Of a stretch of DNA of 34,322 nt, positions 32,244 through 34,322 are shown one piece after another. The position numbers and the translations under genes were made by a program. The notes under the pieces are model-generated. The model did no database searches and was not told the origin of the DNA. It saw only the letters and a program-made list of their open reading frames with translations. Origin of the DNA: an uncultured Pelagibacteraceae bacterium (GTDB lineage Bacteria > Pseudomonadota > Alphaproteobacteria > Pelagibacterales > Pelagibacteraceae); contig CACJWS010000003.1 in NCBI GenBank assembly GCA_902596975.1, forward strand, positions 101,914 to 136,235, in the 5' to 3' direction. How positions within the stretch are numbered: the stretch's first letter is position 1; each line of letters begins with the position of its first letter.

Positions 32244-33218
32244 ATGGCAATAAATGCATTAAGCTACATCGGCGTTAATTCAGATCGAATTGAAGACTGG
32301 TCAGATTATTCTAGAAAATGTTTGGGAATGCAGCAAGTTGATAGAGCAAAAGACTCTCTTTCATTTAGAATGGATGATCAAAAACAAAGATTAGTTGTGA
32401 CGGGAGATACTGGAGATAGTCTGGCCTTCATGGGTTGGGAAGTTGAGAAAAAAGAAGATTTAAAAATGTATGCTGATCGACTTGAAAATAATAATATCCC
32501 AGTAACTCATGGACAATCTTCATTTGCAGATAAAAGATTTGTTAAAGATTTAATTTATTTTAAAGACCCTCAGGGTAATCAGATAGAATTAATATTTGAT
32601 CCAATGAAAGATAGTGATCCTTTCAAACCATCTAGACCAATTTCAGGATTTAAAACTGGTGCATTAGGAATGGGTCATGTTGTTTTACATGCTAAAGATT
32701 TTAATAAACTTGTTCCTTTCTACAAAGAACTTTTAGATTTTAAAATCAGTGATTATAGCAATACACCAATATCTTTATGTTTCTTTCATGTTAATGGTAG
32801 ACATCATAGTTTTGCATTGTTTGGATCGGGCCAACAAGGATTTCACCATTTTATGGTAGAGTACAATTCTTTAGATGATGTTGGTCAGGGATATGACTTA
32901 ATGAATTTAAAGGATGATAAAATTGCTTATACAATGGGAAGGCATACTAATGATTACATGACTTCATTTTATTCAATAACACCATCAGGTTTCTTTGTAG
33001 AAAATGGATGGGGTGGAAGAATAATTGACCCTAAAAAGTGGGAAGCTATTGAAACTTTTGAAGGTCCAAGCTTTTGGGGACATGAAAGATTGTATTTGCC
33101 AGAAGAGGAAAGAAAAAAATTTAGAGATAAAAGAATGCAAACTGCTGCAGAAGGTAAACAAGCTCCTTTATTAGTAGATTGCCCTTGGCTATATTCAAAT
33201 ATTGCTAAAAAGAAATAA
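32244..33218 (+). CDS. Two-domain extradiol (VOC-fold) catechol dioxygenase
   Basis: This 324-residue type I extradiol dioxygenase has two vicinal-oxygen-chelate domains (about 1-120 and 140-290). The iron ligands are H145 (GMGHVVLHAKDF), H201 or H202 (GFHHFMVEY) and E253 (FFVENGWGG). Second-shell catalytic residues of BphC-type enzymes are also present: H187/H188 (NGRHHSFAL), H234 (GRHTNDY) and Y243. It would open a catechol-type ring next to the hydroxyls. The ring substrate is not known. It stands 12 bases before an MhpA-like monooxygenase gene, which supports a hydroxylation-then-cleavage order. Confidence 0.88.
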   Translation: MAINALSYIGVNSDRIEDWSDYSRKCLGMQQVDRAKDSLSFRMDDQKQRLVVTGDTGDSLAFMGWEVEKKEDLKMYADRLENNNIPVTHGQSSFADKRFVKDLIYFKDPQGNQIELIFDPMKDSDPFKPSRPISGFKTGALGMGHVVLHAKDFNKLVPFYKELLDFKISDYSNTPISLCFFHVNGRHHSFALFGSGQQGFHHFMVEYNSLDDVGQGYDLMNLKDDKIAYTMGRHTNDYMTSFYSITPSGFFVENGWGGRIIDPKKWEAIETFEGPSFWGHERLYLPEEERKKFRDKRMQTAAEGKQAPLLVDCPWLYSNIAKKK

Positions 33219-33230
33219 ATTTAAAAATTA

Positions 33231-34322
33231 ATGAAAGAATATGATGTAGTAATTGTTGGATTAGGTCCAACAGGAGGAACCTTAGCAAACTTATTAGCAA
33301 TTCAAGGTTATTCAATTTTAATTTTAGAAAAAGAAAATAGTTTTTATCCTCTTCCAAGAGCAGTCCATTTTGATGATGAGGTTATGAGAGTTTTCCAAAC
33401 AATTGGAATTACAGATAAATTTCTAAAATATACTTTGATTAACAAAGGAACTAAGTTTGTAAATAAAAAAGGTGATGTAATTTTAGATTGGCCTAGACCA
33501 AAAGAAATTACTGAAAATGGATGGTATCCAAGTTATAGATTTCACCAACCTGATTTAGAAAAGCAATTACGAAATAGACTTAAATCTTTTAAAAAGGTTT
33601 ATATCCAACAAAATACCAAACTCTTAAAAGCTAAAAATACAAAAAATAGTGTTCAAATAATTTACCAAGACATAAAAAAAAATAAAATTCTGAATATTAA
33701 GGCTAAATACTTAATTGGATGTGATGGTGCAAACTCAACAGTTCGAAATCAAATAAAAACAAATATGAGTAATTTAGGATTTACTCAAAAATGGGCAGTG
33801 GTTGATTTAATTTTGAAGAAAAAGAAAAATAATCTTCCAGATCGTACAATTCAATTTTCTAACAAAATAAGACCTGCAACATATTGCAGAAATGTAGGCA
33901 GAAGAAGAAGGTGGGAGTTTGTAATTAATAACAAAGAAAAAGAAGAAACCATTATGTCTGAAAAGTACATATGGAATTTTCTTAAACCATGGCTTAGTAA
34001 AAAAGATGCTAAACTCGAGAGAAAAACTATATACACATTCAAATCTGCGATTAGTAAAAGTTGGAGAAAAGGTAGAATATTCATTGCTGGAGATGCTGCT
34101 CACTTGATGCCACCTTTTATGGGCCAAGGAATGTGTGCAGGAATAAGAGATGTTTCAAACCTTTCATGGAAAATATCTCATTGTTTAAAGAATAATCACT
34201 CAGATAAATTGCTGAATACATATCAAAGCGAAAGATATTCCAATGTTAAAGAGTATGTGAGCACAACTATGAGAATGGGTTCATTTATAAATGCTGTTAG
34301 CTCAACAAAAATTACAAAAAAT
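33231..34322 (+). CDS. FAD-dependent aromatic monooxygenase (MhpA/PheA-like), cut by window end
   Basis: The gene starts at the ATG at 33231 and is open to the last base; 364 residues are visible of a family that is usually 500-600 long. The N-terminus MKEYDVVIVGLGPTGGTLA has the FAD GxGxxG loop (G10, G12, G15). LIGCDGANSTVR (161-172) is the DG motif and AGDAAHLMPPFMGQGM (286-301) the GD motif. LPRAVHFDDEVMR (42-54) and YRFHQPDLEKQLR fit the 3-(3-hydroxyphenyl)propionate hydroxylase branch. It would hydroxylate an aromatic acid or phenol ahead of the dioxygenase. The C-terminal domain is not seen. Confidence 0.9.
   Translation, partial: MKEYDVVIVGLGPTGGTLANLLAIQGYSILILEKENSFYPLPRAVHFDDEVMRVFQTIGITDKFLKYTLINKGTKFVNKKGDVILDWPRPKEITENGWYPSYRFHQPDLEKQLRNRLKSFKKVYIQQNTKLLKAKNTKNSVQIIYQDIKKNKILNIKAKYLIGCDGANSTVRNQIKTNMSNLGFTQKWAVVDLILKKKKNNLPDRTIQFSNKIRPATYCRNVGRRRRWEFVINNKEKEETIMSEKYIWNFLKPWLSKKDAKLERKTIYTFKSAISKSWRKGRIFIAGDAAHLMPPFMGQGMCAGIRDVSNLSWKISHCLKNNHSDKLLNTYQSERYSNVKEYVSTTMRMGSFINAVSSTKITKN

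Noticed and set aside
33807..34127. Two overlapping minus-strand frames near the window end
   Set aside because: They lie opposite the FAD monooxygenase, whose FAD motifs are intact through this region.
1..34322. CRISPR arrays, insertion sequences, integrase or tRNA-linked attachment sites
   Set aside because: No repeated spacer pattern, transposase motif or tRNA-like sequence was seen; gene style is uniform along the window.

Overview
The window is AT-rich (roughly 70% A+T by eye) and very compact. Many neighbouring genes overlap by 1-50 bases, and three clear hairpin terminators are visible. No rRNA, tRNA, insertion sequence or CRISPR array was recognised. The gene content points to a streamlined marine alphaproteobacterium of the SAR11 (Pelagibacterales) type: a TPP riboswitch on a sodium-symporter-type thiamine-precursor transporter (ThiV), an aprMBA sulfite-oxidation set, TRAP transporters and many tiny proteins. 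This assignment is inference from gene content and composition; no 16S or other phylogenetic marker is present.

Layout. Bases 1-2.5 kb hold an ABC-2 type exporter (ATPase cut by the window edge, then permease), two tiny membrane proteins and a TauE/SafE permease. Bases 2.5-7.1 kb hold the TPP riboswitch and thiV, the site-2 protease rseP, the HU gene and its terminator, and an ammonium transporter whose ribosome-binding site can be folded into a hairpin. Bases 7.1-13.2 kb are housekeeping and orphan genes on both strands: peroxiredoxin, a possible glycosyltransferase, rhodanese, an ABA4-like membrane protein, recX, a compact DUF3553-cysQ-small-protein run, mnmA, a membrane protein and a 27-residue very basic protein. 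Bases 13.2-18.5 kb are a tightly overlapping run: metC, an MFS transporter, pabB-pabA-pabC and a HIT protein.

Bases 18.6-26.8 kb form the most coherent block, an organosulfonate and sulfite module. SuyAB (sulfolactate sulfo-lyase) and Xsc (sulfoacetaldehyde acetyltransferase) each cleave a C-S bond and release sulfite. They are transcribed divergently from a 90-base region holding a perfect 7+7 palindrome. AprMBA can oxidise sulfite to adenylylsulfate, and a TauE-family permease between the two parts can export sulfite or sulfonate. A 116-residue protein of unknown function and a possible 48-residue membrane peptide are embedded here.

Bases 26.9-34.3 kb look like a second catabolic module: a cytoplasmic formylglycine-type sulfatase or phosphonate monoester hydrolase, a TRAP transporter split over two strands (dctQM on -, dctP on +), a fumarylacetoacetate-hydrolase-family enzyme, a two-domain extradiol dioxygenase with its metal ligands and active-site histidines, and an MhpA-like FAD monooxygenase running off the window end. 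Together these would suit uptake of an organic anion, removal of a sulfate ester, ring hydroxylation, meta-cleavage and hydrolysis. That pathway is inferred from gene order and motifs only.
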